From: Bog-473 sp963783965
GTDB lineage: Bacteria; Actinomycetota; Acidimicrobiia; Acidimicrobiales; RAAP-2
Assembly: GCA_963783965.1 (NCBI GenBank)
Contig: CAWAPQ010000014.1
Location: 1-64,000, forward strand
Reading direction: 5' to 3'
Length of the DNA stretch: 64,000 bases
Of this stretch, positions 15,275-24,457 are shown piece after piece. Each line of letters begins with the position of its first letter. Position 1 is the stretch's first letter. The notes below the pieces were generated by a model. The model did no database searches and was not told the origin of the DNA. It was given only the letters and a program-made list of their open reading frames with translations. The position numbers and the translations under genes were made by a program.

Positions 15275-15392
15275 CGCTGCCCCTTTCCTTGATCTGCCTG
15301 GTCCTCACCCCCCATGTTCCGTTGCCATCGGACCGACGAAGGAACTCCGCCGGTCGGCACACGTTGGAGGGACCCTGCTCCTACGGATCGAC

Positions 15393-16209
15393 CTATCGGC
15401 CGACGAAATGCGGCGCACGCTTCTCCATGAAGGCGCGCGGACCCTCCCTCGCGTCCTCAGTCTGGCGAACGACCATGGATGCCGCGAGCTCGAACTCAAA
15501 TGCCTCTTCGAGTGGGCGGCCACTCGCGCGAACCATGGCTTCTTTGGCTTGTGTCTGCGCGACCGGAGCACCCAGAGCCAACTTCTTGGCAGCATCACGT
15601 GCGGTCTGATCGACGTCATCGGGCGGAACGACCCAATTGATGAAGCCCATCTCAGAAGCCCGCTGGGCGCTGATTGGTTCGGCCAGAAGCACGATCTCCA
15701 TCGCTGCGCACCAACCCACCTGCCTTGGAAGGTGGACCAGCGACCCGCCCGACGGCAACAGGCCGCGGCTTACCTCGCTCAGGCCGAACGATGCGGATTC
15801 CGACGCGATCCGGATGTCGGTGCTCATCAACAACTCCATACCTCCGGCGACCGCAATCCCGTTCACGGCGACGACGACAGGTTTGAAGAAGTCGAACCCC
15901 TTCAAGAGGGCGCGGTACATGATCGATTCGTCGGCAACGAAGCGTTCGTCCCACTCGTCTTGGGGCAAACGTGCTCCGGTATGCAATGGAACTGACAACG
16001 AAAGATCGCTTCCGGTGCAGAATGCCTTGTCTCCCCGCGCGCCAAGCAGGGCAACGCGAAATTTCGGGGTCCCGGGCCGAGTCTTCCCATGCATCGGCTA
16101 ACCGGCAGTACATCTCTGGCGTCAACGCGTTGTACTTCTGGGGTCGGTTGAGCACAATGTGGGCGATCCCGTCGTGCTTCTCATACATGATCGGCGCTTC
16201 CTCGCCCAT
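15393..16209 (-). pseudogene. Enoyl-CoA hydratase/isomerase, interrupted by one frameshift
   Basis: The N-terminal part (MYEKHDGIAHIVLNRPQKYN from 16188) and the rest (VALLGARGDKAFCTGSDL to the stop at 15393) are in different frames. Removing one T near 16058 joins them as DPEI-RVALLG and gives a normal crotonase of about 270 residues. It would contain the oxyanion-hole segments (KAFCTGSDL; NGIAVAGGMELL). The gene would hydrate a 2-enoyl-CoA in beta-oxidation. Sequence on both sides is otherwise undamaged, so an assembly indel is as likely as a real recent mutation. The start at 16209 (MGEEAPIMYEK) is one of two close ATGs. Confidence 0.75.
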
Positions 16210-16265
16210 CGGGGACCCCTGCTCTCTTCGGACGCGGCCGGGCTCGACCGCCGTTGTGGTGATAT

Positions 16266-16275
16266 ATGATATCAT
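16266..16275. promoter_or_regulatory. Short perfect palindrome upstream of the crotonase operon
   Basis: ATGATATCAT lies about 60 bp upstream of the enoyl-CoA hydratase start in an AT-rich pocket (GATATATGATATCATGG) that stands out from the GC-rich surroundings. It could be a promoter with a GntR- or MarR-type operator. The 16210-16445 interval holds no gene. Confidence 0.35.
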
Positions 16276-16445
16276 GGCAATACCGGGTCGCCAGGTCCCG
16301 CCCATTCCAGCGTGGCCTCGCCCGGGTGGTCGTTGTCAGAGGCCGAGGTATGCGACCGTCGCGCTCGGCCGGGCGGTAGTACTCGATGGATCGCCGATGA
16401 ACATCCTGCGCCGCCCCGGAGATGGCCGACGTTGCGCAAGAGGCG

Positions 16446-16772
16446 TCAGCCGGGCATCAGCCAAAGCGAGGCCATCCATGCCTCGGTCTCCACCACGAGA
16501 CTCTCGATCTCACACGCACTGGGCTCAATCGGAATTCCGTCAGCCGCGTTCACGGACCCGTCGAGCACGAGGACCAACATGCCGGGCAGAACGCCCACCG
16601 CGTATTCCGTTGATCCATTGAGCATCCACTTCGCCAGCTTCGCAGCGGCTCGTCGAGAGACTGCGTACCATCGGATTCGGGCCACCGGATCCCCTCCCCA
16701 AACTCCCCCGTCCAGCTGCTGCTCACTATAGGCAACCACACCCCCGACGACCTGGTCAGAACCAATAGGCAC
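16446..16772 (-). CDS. Hypothetical protein of about 108 aa
   Basis: An open frame starting with GTG at 16772 inside the last codons of the upstream isomerase-like gene (17-nt overlap) and ending ASLWLMPG. It contains a basic helix (SRRAAAKLAKWML) and a hydrophobic stretch (GVLPGMLVLVLDGSV) but no motif I recognise. Coupling to the preceding gene argues for reality; the lack of a recognisable family argues against. It may be a small accessory protein or a spurious frame. Confidence 0.35.
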   Translation of the reverse strand: MPIGSDQVVGGVVAYSEQQLDGGVWGGDPVARIRWYAVSRRAAAKLAKWMLNGSTEYAVGVLPGMLVLVLDGSVNAADGIPIEPSACEIESLVVETEAWMASLWLMPG

Positions 16773-17502
16773 GTGTTGTGTCGGCGGCCCGAAGGGCGAA
16801 TTCGTGGAGTGGGACCTGGCGGAGCTCCTCACTGAGAATCTGGACACTCACGACACCGTCCCAACCGCTTGCGCGTACGGCGGTGACAAACCGGTCGAGG
16901 TCGAAAATACCGTGTCCCGGATAGGTCCGGCGGTTCATTGCCTCACTCCGGAGATCGGCGACCCGCGGCAGCGCGTCGTTGAATTGGACATAGGCGATCC
17001 GCTCGGCCGGAAGTCGCTCCAACTCCGCCCACGTCGTCGGCCCGTAGGAGACGTTCCAGATGTCGACTACCAGCCCTGCCCGTTCGTTCCCCACAAGAGC
17101 GACCATGTCGAGACCGTCGTCGAGCGACGCGACGGGACCGAGCGGGCTGAATTCGATTGCCATGCCAGCGCCGGCCTCGGCCAGCATGGCCGCGCAGCGG
17201 CGGACCAGGCCTGCGGTCTCGCCACCGGTCGCCTTGAAGGTCGTGTTGACCCAACCGGCCCCCATCATGGCCGCCACTTCAGTCACGTTCCTAGCCGATC
17301 GAAGTGTGGCATCCACATCGGTGACGACGAGTCCCAGCAGCTCGTGGCAACTCAGCCCGGCCCCGCGATAGAGGGCGGGTGCCGCGGGCGAGGCGAGCAG
17401 CGATGTCGTGCCCAGCATGGAGAAGCCGGCGGCGTGCGCCACCTCCACCAGCGTGGCAGCGTCTGTTTTCCAGCGGGTGTCAGGCGTCAGTCCCAGTTCC
17501 AC
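16756..17502 (-). CDS. Xylose-isomerase-like TIM-barrel protein (sugar phosphate isomerase/epimerase family)
   Basis: A 248-aa alpha/beta barrel of the AP-endonuclease-2 superfamily. Candidate metal ligands fall at the expected strand ends: an E in MAIEFSPLG, a D in LVVDIWNVSYG, and a D/H pair in VQFNDALPR and YPGHGIFDLDRF; a terminal strand carries VVSVQILSEE. Family members isomerise sugars or inositols or cleave hydroxy-keto acids; the substrate cannot be told. The start is GTG at 17502 with GAGAGGTGA before it. It sits between a cupin gene and the crotonase/reductase pair, all leftward. Confidence 0.78.
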   Translation of the reverse strand: MELGLTPDTRWKTDAATLVEVAHAAGFSMLGTTSLLASPAAPALYRGAGLSCHELLGLVVTDVDATLRSARNVTEVAAMMGAGWVNTTFKATGGETAGLVRRCAAMLAEAGAGMAIEFSPLGPVASLDDGLDMVALVGNERAGLVVDIWNVSYGPTTWAELERLPAERIAYVQFNDALPRVADLRSEAMNRRTYPGHGIFDLDRFVTAVRASGWDGVVSVQILSEELRQVPLHEFALRAADTTRAYWF

Positions 17503-17721
17503 GCGTCACCTCTCGGCGGTTGACGTGGGTCAGCCGCCACGTGTCCATCTGGAAGCCCGATCGCCCAGAGTGAGGCTCCACCCATCGTCTTTCACGCCGG
17601 TGCGACGTGACGCAGCTCAGCCATCGCCATGGCTGGATTGCACGACCGCGTGGACAATTGGGTTCTCCTGCGGAAATCCTTCGCGGTTCTCCTCCGACGT
17701 CCACGTGGTGCACGGGCGTTC

Positions 17722-18183
17722 TCAAGGAGTCCGCTCCAACTGCGGCGTACCGATGCTGAACACCAGGAAACGGACACCGAGTGGGCCTGCCTCCCACGCA
17801 TGATCCACGCCTGGCATGACGACGCAATCACCCGGGCCAACGGCAGACGCGCCGTTCTCAAGGATGAGGTCAGCCTGTCCTTGGACGACGTACGCGATAT
17901 CAAGTGCGTCCGTGTTGTGCATCCTCGCCGGCGTGGTCGACTCGTGGCGCTCTCCGTGCGGTTCGTGATCGACCACCATCAACCTGAGGATTCCGGGTGG
18001 CAGCTGTACGTCCACATTGGGTCCGAATGCCGGGGGTCGGGCGGGCGGCGGACTCTCGGTGGTTCGGTAGAGGAGCGCATTGAGCACGCCCGGAATACCT
18101 GGAACGACAGACGTCGCAACATCCGAATCCGAAACCACACATGAGCGCCCATGTGCGTCGATGCCAGTGATGAGAGTTCGCAT
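17722..18183 (-). CDS. Cupin-domain protein
   Basis: A 153-aa single-domain cupin. The first motif reads HNTDALDIAYVVQGQADLIL, and the second is GDCVVMPGVDHAWEAG, so only a partial histidine set is kept and metal binding is uncertain. Small cupins in catabolic clusters act as dioxygenases, isomerases or ligand sensors. It is divergent from the acyl-CoA ligase gene, with short palindromes in the 83-bp gap. ATG at 18183 was taken; a GTG at 18207 is in frame. Confidence 0.75.
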   Translation of the reverse strand: MRTLITGIDAHGRSCVVSDSDVATSVVPGIPGVLNALLYRTTESPPPARPPAFGPNVDVQLPPGILRLMVVDHEPHGERHESTTPARMHNTDALDIAYVVQGQADLILENGASAVGPGDCVVMPGVDHAWEAGPLGVRFLVFSIGTPQLERTP

Positions 18184-18205
18184 GTGCCGAAGGTACCCCC
18201 CAGGC

Positions 18206-18216
18206 ACGCAATGCGT
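18206..18216. promoter_or_regulatory. Palindrome in the cupin/ligase divergent promoter region
   Basis: ACGCA-A-TGCGT is a perfect inverted repeat flanked by GTGCC (18184-18188) and GGCAC (18203-18207) half-sites. It lies between two divergently transcribed genes, where one operator can serve both. The regulator is unknown. Confidence 0.35.
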
Positions 18217-18266
18217 CAGTGGTGTGCCATATTGTCAGAACGACCGGAGGTGTCCTGATCCCGCCA

Positions 18267-19865
18267 ATGCACGACGACGTACGCGCTGACCTCCGCCACG
18301 AGACCGTGCCGAAGATGGTGCGCACCAATGCGGCGCGCTTCGGTTCGCAGGATGCCGTGGTGGAGGGTGAACGGCGCCTGTCCTTCAACGACGTAGAGCA
18401 GGAGATGCTCGCCGTTACCCGGAGCCTGTTGGCCCGGGGGGTCGAACCGGGCGACCGAGTGGCCGTCTGGGCTCCCAACTCCGCCGCGTGGATCTCCGCC
18501 GCCCTCGGGGCTCTGGCGGCGCGGGCCTGGCTGGTTCCGCTCAACACGCGACTGAAGGGTGACGAGGCGTCGTACATCCTGCGCAAGACCGATGCGCGTG
18601 TGCTCTTCGTGGCCGACGGTTTCTTGGGCACCGGCTACACGGACTCGCTTCGCGCCGTCGCGCCAGACCTCCGGGCCTTGTCCGACACCGTCGAAATGCC
18701 GCTTCCCGGCGAGTCCGACGGCGGTGGCTGGGAGGCCTTTCTTCAGCGCGGGGAGGACATTGGATCGGAACGGGTCGACGCTTCCATCGCCGCGGGATCT
18801 CCAGACGACATCAGCGATGTCATCTTCACTTCGGGGACGACGGGGGCGCCGAAAGGCGTGCTCCTCCGTCATGGCGCGTCGCTCCGAGGGTACGAGATCT
18901 TCGGGCGACACTTCGAGCTCGAGGCCCACGATCGGTACGTCATTCCCACTCCGTTCTTCCACTGCTTCGGTTATAAGGCCGGCTGGATGCTCTCGCTCAT
19001 GACCGGAGCCGTCGCATTCCCCCTTGCCGTGTTCGACGCCACCGCTGTGCTCGAGCTCATCGCCCGCGAGCGGATTACGCACATGCCCGGTCCACCGACC
19101 ATGTTCTCTGCGCTCTTGGAGCATCCCCACCGCCACGAGTACGACCTCTCTGCGCTCAACCACGCCATCATCGGTGCGGCCTCCATTCCCTCTCTCCTGG
19201 TGCGCCGCATGCGCGACGAGCTCGGGATCGACCGGATCCTCTCTGCCTACGGATTGACCGAGAACCACGCGCTGGCCACGCTCACCGCACCCGATGACCC
19301 ACCCGAAGTGGTGGCAACCACCGTGGGGCGACCGCTCGCAGATATAGAGCTGCGCATGGCCGATGAAGCCGGACACGATGTGCCGACCGGGACGGAGGGG
19401 GAGGTGCTCCTGCGCGGTCCGTTTCTCTTCAGTGGCTACTTCGACGACGCGGAGGCAACGCGCGGCACTCTGGTCGGAGGCTGGCTGCACACCGGCGATA
19501 TCGGCTGCTTCGATGTTGAGGGCTACGTCCATATCACCGATCGCAAAAAGGACATGTTCATCGTGGGCGGGTTCAACGTCGCGCCGGCAGAGGTCGAGAA
19601 GTCCATCATGGCCATGCCGGAGGTGGTGCAGGTAGCGGTGGTCGGCATGCCTGATGACCACTTCGGTGAGGTTGGCGCCGCGTTCGTGATCCCTCGTGAC
19701 GGTTCGGACCTGACGCCGGAGGACGTCATGGCCTATGCGCGCGAGCACTTGGCCAACTACAAGGTGCCACGCCGGGTCGAGATGGTCGACTCCCTTCCGT
19801 TGAACGCGACGGGAAAGGTCCTCAAGACCGAGCTGCGCAGGCGCGTGGGGCATCCGTCACGCTGA
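18267..19865 (+). CDS. Acyl-CoA synthetase (AMP-forming), FadD3-like
   Basis: A 532-aa ANL-superfamily ligase with all core motifs: P-loop IFTSGTTGAPKGVLLRHG, the A5 motif SAYGLTEN, the hinge region GWLHTGDIG followed by ITDRKKDMF, GGFNVAPAEVE, and the catalytic lysine in NATGKVLKTEL near the C-terminus. It activates a carboxylic acid to its CoA thioester with ATP, the entry step of the pathway. Overall look is nearest to medium-size actinobacterial FadD3-type ligases that accept cyclic acids, but that assignment is tentative. ATG at 18267 is preferred; GTG at 18219 is also open. It heads a rightward unit with the serine-hydrolase-like and amidohydrolase genes. Confidence 0.85.
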   Translation: MHDDVRADLRHETVPKMVRTNAARFGSQDAVVEGERRLSFNDVEQEMLAVTRSLLARGVEPGDRVAVWAPNSAAWISAALGALAARAWLVPLNTRLKGDEASYILRKTDARVLFVADGFLGTGYTDSLRAVAPDLRALSDTVEMPLPGESDGGGWEAFLQRGEDIGSERVDASIAAGSPDDISDVIFTSGTTGAPKGVLLRHGASLRGYEIFGRHFELEAHDRYVIPTPFFHCFGYKAGWMLSLMTGAVAFPLAVFDATAVLELIARERITHMPGPPTMFSALLEHPHRHEYDLSALNHAIIGAASIPSLLVRRMRDELGIDRILSAYGLTENHALATLTAPDDPPEVVATTVGRPLADIELRMADEAGHDVPTGTEGEVLLRGPFLFSGYFDDAEATRGTLVGGWLHTGDIGCFDVEGYVHITDRKKDMFIVGGFNVAPAEVEKSIMAMPEVVQVAVVGMPDDHFGEVGAAFVIPRDGSDLTPEDVMAYAREHLANYKVPRRVEMVDSLPLNATGKVLKTELRRRVGHPSR

Positions 19866-19916
19866 GCCTGGCGTCCACCCGGGCCGGACGGGGCGCCGCG
19901 ATACGATTCGTAGATC

Positions 19917-21044
19917 GTGCAGCCGATGTCGATGGAGCTGGTGGCGGCGGAGGATGTCGGCATCGACCCGGGGCGCCTCGACCTGTTTCTGGCCCGCGTG
20001 CGGCTCGAAGTTGAACACGGTCCCCTCCCGAGCGCCCAAGTCGCCGTCGCCCGACACGGCAGACTCGCCGCATTCGAAACGTACGGCGACGCGACAAACG
20101 AACACAAGTACATCCTCCAATCCGTGGGGAGGAACGTCGTCGCCGCGGTCACGTGGAAGTTGCTCGGAGACGGGATGCTCGAACTCGGCGAGCGAGTGGC
20201 TGACCTCGTCCCCGAGTTCGGGACGAACGGCAAGGACGTCGTCACCGTGGAGCAGGTGCTCACGCATACGGGCGGGTTCCCCTTCGCCCCCCTGGGCTAT
20301 CCGAAGATGCTCGACCGCCGGTCCAGGCTGGAGGCATTCGCACGATGGCGCCTCGACTGGGAGCCCGGCAGTCGGCTCCAGTTCCATCTCACTTCGGCCG
20401 CATGGGTCGTCGCCGAGCTGGTGCAGCGGCGTACGGGCAAAACCTTCGCCGAGTACCTGCGGACGGAGATCGTCGATCCTCTGGGCCTGGGGTTCGTCCT
20501 CCCGCTGCCCGCCGATCGCTTCCGGGCGGACCTCGCGGCGCCCGTCGCAACCGACCGGACGAGCGATGACCAGGATGTGGACCCATGGGGGCCGTGGTAC
20601 CTGGCCGATCCCGAGGTCCTGGCCGCCGGTGAACCCAGCCACTCCATCGTCGGATCAGCCGCCGACCTCGTCCAGCTCGGCCAGGCCCTCTTCCATTCGG
20701 GTCTCTGGGATGAGGCCACGGTGGCCGACGCCATCCGGATCCGGCGCTCTGAAGCACCCTTCGGCGAGCAGATGTACGGAGGAAGCCCCGAGACCGCCAA
20801 CGTGGGCCTCTTCTGCATGGTCAGCGGCGAGCACGGCGGGAGCAGTTTCACGCCCCGCACGGGCTCGCCCCGCACGTTCGGCCACCGGGGCGCGCCCTCC
20901 CAGCTCGCCTTCACGGACGCCGGGACCGGCACCTCGTTCGCCTTCCTCACCAACGGCTACCCGCTGGCCGGGTACGACTATTCGCTGCAGGGCGTCAACC
21001 TGGTGATCAACATCGGGAACCTGGGGAACGATCTCATTGCCTGA
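19917..21044 (+). CDS. Serine beta-lactamase/esterase-fold protein with altered active site
   Basis: A 375-aa protein of the class C beta-lactamase/EstB fold. The segment QSVGRNVVAAVTW (S69) occupies the SxxK site but has Arg72 where the general-base lysine should be. The second motif is FHLTSAAW, with Phe where family members I know carry Tyr. The C-terminal box is GHRGAPSQ. Such changes suggest a non-hydrolytic or altered-chemistry paralogue. GTG at 19917 was taken; ATGs follow at 19926 and 19932. It lies between the acyl-CoA ligase and an amidohydrolase with short gaps (51 and 23 nt), so it is probably co-transcribed. Confidence 0.78.
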   Translation: MQPMSMELVAAEDVGIDPGRLDLFLARVRLEVEHGPLPSAQVAVARHGRLAAFETYGDATNEHKYILQSVGRNVVAAVTWKLLGDGMLELGERVADLVPEFGTNGKDVVTVEQVLTHTGGFPFAPLGYPKMLDRRSRLEAFARWRLDWEPGSRLQFHLTSAAWVVAELVQRRTGKTFAEYLRTEIVDPLGLGFVLPLPADRFRADLAAPVATDRTSDDQDVDPWGPWYLADPEVLAAGEPSHSIVGSAADLVQLGQALFHSGLWDEATVADAIRIRRSEAPFGEQMYGGSPETANVGLFCMVSGEHGGSSFTPRTGSPRTFGHRGAPSQLAFTDAGTGTSFAFLTNGYPLAGYDYSLQGVNLVINIGNLGNDLIA

Positions 21045-21067
21045 GCGGAGAACACGACGGAGGGGAC

Positions 21068-22264
21068 ATGAGCACCACTGACGGTGGGGCGTTCGACTGC
21101 GACACCCATATTTACGAACCACGGGACGCCATGACGCGATACCTACCTGAGCGCTTCCTGGACCGGTCCATCCGGCCGATCGCCAACGTCCGCGGTCAGG
21201 ACGTGGTCCTGGCTGGGTCCCGCATTGCCACCTTCAACAGTGAAGAAGGCATGGGATTCGACTTCGCCTACAGGCCTGGGTCGCTGCGGCAAATGCTCAA
21301 GGAGATGGCGTCCGGCAATCCCGACGCGCAGTACCGGGCGGAACCGATGCGGGACGAGTACGTGCAGAGGGCCCCCCGCCTCGAGGTCCTCGACGCCCAA
21401 CAGGTTGCGCGGTGCGTCGTCTTCCCGGGTGCGCTGGCACTGTCGGCAGAGCACTACGTGGCCGACACCGACGCGCTCTATGCCAGCCTCTCGGCCTACA
21501 ACCGCTGGTACGACGAGGCGTGGGGCTTCAACTACGAGGACAGGATCTACGCCACCGCACTCCTGTCTCTGCGCGACCTCCATCAGGCCATCGCGCTGAC
21601 TGACGAGATCGTGGCGCGCGGAGCCAAGGTCGTGCTCCTGCCGACCGGTCCGGCCTACGGCCGTAGCCCCGGCGACCCCTACTTCGACCCGGTCTGGAGC
21701 CGGCTGGCCGAGGCTGGCGTGGTCATCGCGTTGCACATCATGCCGTTCTGGTACTTCGACTCGGTGTCCCCCGCCTGGGGCCACGACCCTGACCCGGCAT
21801 CGTGGCACATGTCCGCCTGGCAGTGGATGAACGTCTACGGCGAGCGCCCGATCATCGACACGCTTTCCGCGCTCATTTTCGACAACCTCTTCGGGCGTTT
21901 CCCGCGTCTCAACGTCCTTGTCGCCGAGCACGGCGCGAGCTGGGTGCCGCACACGCTCCGCCATCTGGACAAGAGCCGCGGCATGGGCCGAAACGGTCCG
22001 TGGATCGGCGGACAGCTCCAAGAGCGACCGTCGGAGATCTTCAAGAGGCATGTACGGGTGACGCCGTACCCGGAAGACGACATCCCCATGCTGGTGGAGG
22101 AGCTCGACGGCGACGATCGGATCCTCGTGTTCGGGTCTGACTTCCCGCACGCGGAAGGAGTCGCGAGTCCCGCCGATTTCGAGCAACTCCTCGCTCCGCT
22201 ACGCCCGGACATGCGGCGGCGCATCATGCGCGGGAACGCGGAGAGCATCTTCGCCTCGGTGTGA
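21068..22264 (+). CDS. Amidohydrolase-2 family (PF04909) metal-dependent hydrolase/decarboxylase
   Basis: A 398-aa TIM-barrel protein. It opens with FDCDTHIYEPRD (the degenerate HxH site at strand 1) and has a metal histidine in VIALHIMPFW, VAEHGASWVP and the terminal aspartate in VFGSDFPHAEG. PF04909 members decarboxylate aromatic or unsaturated acids or hydrolyse ring bonds. AGGGG lies just before the ATG at 21068. It is the last gene of the rightward unit and meets the leftward acyl-CoA dehydrogenase operon 5 bp on. It resembles the other three PF04909 proteins in the window in general layout only. Confidence 0.85.
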   Translation: MSTTDGGAFDCDTHIYEPRDAMTRYLPERFLDRSIRPIANVRGQDVVLAGSRIATFNSEEGMGFDFAYRPGSLRQMLKEMASGNPDAQYRAEPMRDEYVQRAPRLEVLDAQQVARCVVFPGALALSAEHYVADTDALYASLSAYNRWYDEAWGFNYEDRIYATALLSLRDLHQAIALTDEIVARGAKVVLLPTGPAYGRSPGDPYFDPVWSRLAEAGVVIALHIMPFWYFDSVSPAWGHDPDPASWHMSAWQWMNVYGERPIIDTLSALIFDNLFGRFPRLNVLVAEHGASWVPHTLRHLDKSRGMGRNGPWIGGQLQERPSEIFKRHVRVTPYPEDDIPMLVEELDGDDRILVFGSDFPHAEGVASPADFEQLLAPLRPDMRRRIMRGNAESIFASV

Positions 22265-22269
22265 CGGGG

Positions 22270-23445
22270 TCAACCACGTTCGCGTGGGAGGCCGAGGACC
22301 CGCTCGCCGACCACGTTGCGCTGAATCTCCGACGAACCCGCGAAGATGGTCTCGGCCCTCGAGAAGAGGAAAGCGTACTGGGAGTCGCCGACGTGCCCTT
22401 CAGCCGACACGAGCGCGGCGGGGCCAAGCAGGTCCATGCTGAGCTCCCCGAGGCGCTGGTGCCAGGATGACCAGTGCAGCTTCCCCACTGAGGCCTCGGG
22501 GCCCGGCGTACCCCCGCGGATCAGCTGTGACATCGAACGGAGCCCGTTCCACCGCATGAGCATCAACCCGATGTAGGCATCGGTCAGCCGCTGACGGAAG
22601 ACGGGGTCGGCCGCGCGCCCACTCCGACGCGCATCCTCCAGGATCGATTGGAACTCCTGCCCCCATCGGAGCTGCTCGCCGAGGAACGCGGTGCCGCGCT
22701 CGAATCCGAGCGTGGCGACCACAACACTCCATCCATGCCCGACTTCGCCGACGACCATGTCGGCCGACGTACGCGCGTCGGTGAAGAACACCTCGTTGAA
22801 CTCGGCCGTGCCCGTCATCTGGCTGATAGGTCGCATCTCAATCCCGGGCTGGTCCACTGGGCAGAGAAGGAAGCTGAGGCCGTCGTGCTTCTTCGCGGCG
22901 GCCGAGTCGGTGCGACACACCACGAAGATCCAATCCGAGATGTGTCCAAGACTCGTCCACACCTTCTGCCCGTTGATCACCCATTCGTCGCCGTCGCGGA
23001 TCGCGGTCGTCTTGACGTTGGCCAGGTCGGAACCTGCGTCGGGTTCGCTGAAGCCCTGGCACCAGAACTCGTCTGCCTGGAGGATGCCCGGCAGGAAGCG
23101 GCGTTTTTGCTCGTCGGTGCCGAACATCATCAAGGTGGGCCCGAGGAGCTCTTCGCCGAAGAAGCCAACCCGGTTGGGACCACCGGATCTGACGTACTCC
23201 TCATTGAAGATAATCTGCTTGGCCAGAGGGAGATTGCGGCCGCCAGAGTCAGCCGGCCAGCCCATGCCGACCCATCCACCGGATGCCAGCTCCCGCTCCC
23301 ACTCCTTGCGCAGGTCGAGCTCGTCTCCCTCGCCGAGCTTCCCGCCGGTGCCGAGTGAGGCGAAGTCGCCCACCAGATGATCGGCCATCCACGTCCGCAC
23401 CTCGTCGCGGAACGCCTCTTCGGAGGCGGTGAAGGCCAGATCCAT
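22270..23445 (-). CDS. Acyl-CoA dehydrogenase
   Basis: A 391-aa flavoprotein starting MDLAFTASEEAFRDEVRTWM, with the FAD/substrate signature WCQGFSEPDAGSDLANVKT (residues about 133-151), the second signature ISDWIFVVCRTD and the C-terminal EIQRNVVGERVLGLPRE. It would oxidise an acyl-CoA to the 2-enoyl-CoA and pass electrons to ETF. It is downstream of two further dehydrogenase genes in the same direction. Three adjacent genes of this class recall the heteromeric enzymes of steroid side-chain oxidation. The frame is open well upstream of 23445, but the ATG is where the family alignment begins. Confidence 0.88.
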   Translation of the reverse strand: MDLAFTASEEAFRDEVRTWMADHLVGDFASLGTGGKLGEGDELDLRKEWERELASGGWVGMGWPADSGGRNLPLAKQIIFNEEYVRSGGPNRVGFFGEELLGPTLMMFGTDEQKRRFLPGILQADEFWCQGFSEPDAGSDLANVKTTAIRDGDEWVINGQKVWTSLGHISDWIFVVCRTDSAAAKKHDGLSFLLCPVDQPGIEMRPISQMTGTAEFNEVFFTDARTSADMVVGEVGHGWSVVVATLGFERGTAFLGEQLRWGQEFQSILEDARRSGRAADPVFRQRLTDAYIGLMLMRWNGLRSMSQLIRGGTPGPEASVGKLHWSSWHQRLGELSMDLLGPAALVSAEGHVGDSQYAFLFSRAETIFAGSSEIQRNVVGERVLGLPRERG

Positions 23446-23500
23446 CAGGGTGATCCTGCCATAGTGTCTCCGGCCCGTCCGTGTCCTCAGCGACGGCGCG

Positions 23501-24457
23501 TCAGCGCGGCCGGGCCTGGACGGCGGCGAGATTGAACAGTCCCGGAAGTGCCTGACGACCCAGGCTCCGGGCCAGATGGGTCCGGCTTCCCGACGTGCCA
23601 AAGGGAAGCCGGCGCAGAGGGACACTGGCACGCGACACCCACGACAGAGCAGTCTCATCGCAGAACCCGATGGCCCCGTGGAGTTGGTGCGCCACACGGA
23701 AAACGATCTCGGCAGCCTGGACGGCGGCGGCGCGCAGCGCCAGCGCGTCGGACAGCGCCGCCGGATCATCGCATTCGATGCTCCAGAGGGCGTACTTCGC
23801 AAGTTCCTCCAATCCGACACGCTCGACCTCCGCGTCGGTGAGCTGGAACTGGACACCCTGGAACGTCGCCAGCGGTTGACTGAATTGGCGCCGCTGGAGC
23901 ACGTAGTCACGCGTGAGCTCGAGGGCCCGGTCGAGCATGCCCAGGAGCGTCCAGCAGGGAAGGACGAGCCCGAGGCTGAGGTCACCAAGGCCATTGCCGT
24001 CCAGAAGCTCGAGCTCGAGCGGGCTCACGAAGGCATCGCGGCGCGGGTCAGGCCGGCCGGCGCGTGGCACGGCAATGCTGCGGCGGCACTCCAGGTCGAC
24101 GGCGATCCAGCGCAAGGAGAGGCCGGCCACCGGTGCCGCCGGCGCGTCCGGGTTCACGACAAGCAGGCCGTCCGCCTCGAGGTCGCGTGGACGCGCCAGC
24201 CTCTGGGCCACTGGGTATGCCACCGCCCAGTAGCCCGCACTCCGGCACAGCGCCGCGGCTGCTTCAGCCTCGTCCGCGCCCGACCGCGGATCGAGGTCCC
24301 ACGCACCCAGCCCGGCCAGGACCGGGGCCACGAGCTCCTCACGCCGGTCCGGCTCGGCCTCGGCCAACTGGGCCAGCCGGTCACCACCCGCGGTCTCGAG
24401 CACTTTCCGGACCGTAAGCCCATACTCGGTCGCCTCGTCACTCAGCTCCGTGATCAC
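23501..24457 (-). CDS. Short acyl-CoA dehydrogenase subunit
   Basis: At 318 aa it is 60-80 residues shorter than a normal family member and lacks the usual WCQGFSEP-type flavin signature. The C-terminal helical domain is kept (TLLGMLDRALELTRDYVLQR, then QFSQPLATFQGVQFQL, then HQLHGAIGFCDETALSWVSR). This is the pattern of the partner subunit in alpha2beta2 dehydrogenases, where only one chain supplies a given catalytic element. Its GTG start overlaps the stop of the upstream dehydrogenase by 4 nt (GTGA), so equal production is likely. Activity alone is doubtful. Confidence 0.82.
   Translation of the reverse strand: MITELSDEATEYGLTVRKVLETAGGDRLAQLAEAEPDRREELVAPVLAGLGAWDLDPRSGADEAEAAAALCRSAGYWAVAYPVAQRLARPRDLEADGLLVVNPDAPAAPVAGLSLRWIAVDLECRRSIAVPRAGRPDPRRDAFVSPLELELLDGNGLGDLSLGLVLPCWTLLGMLDRALELTRDYVLQRRQFSQPLATFQGVQFQLTDAEVERVGLEELAKYALWSIECDDPAALSDALALRAAAVQAAEIVFRVAHQLHGAIGFCDETALSWVSRASVPLRRLPFGTSGSRTHLARSLGRQALPGLFNLAAVQARPR

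Noticed and set aside
18216..19853. Open frame of 545 codons antisense to the acyl-CoA ligase
   Set aside because: Typical GC-rich shadow frame; the plus-strand ligase has all catalytic motifs.
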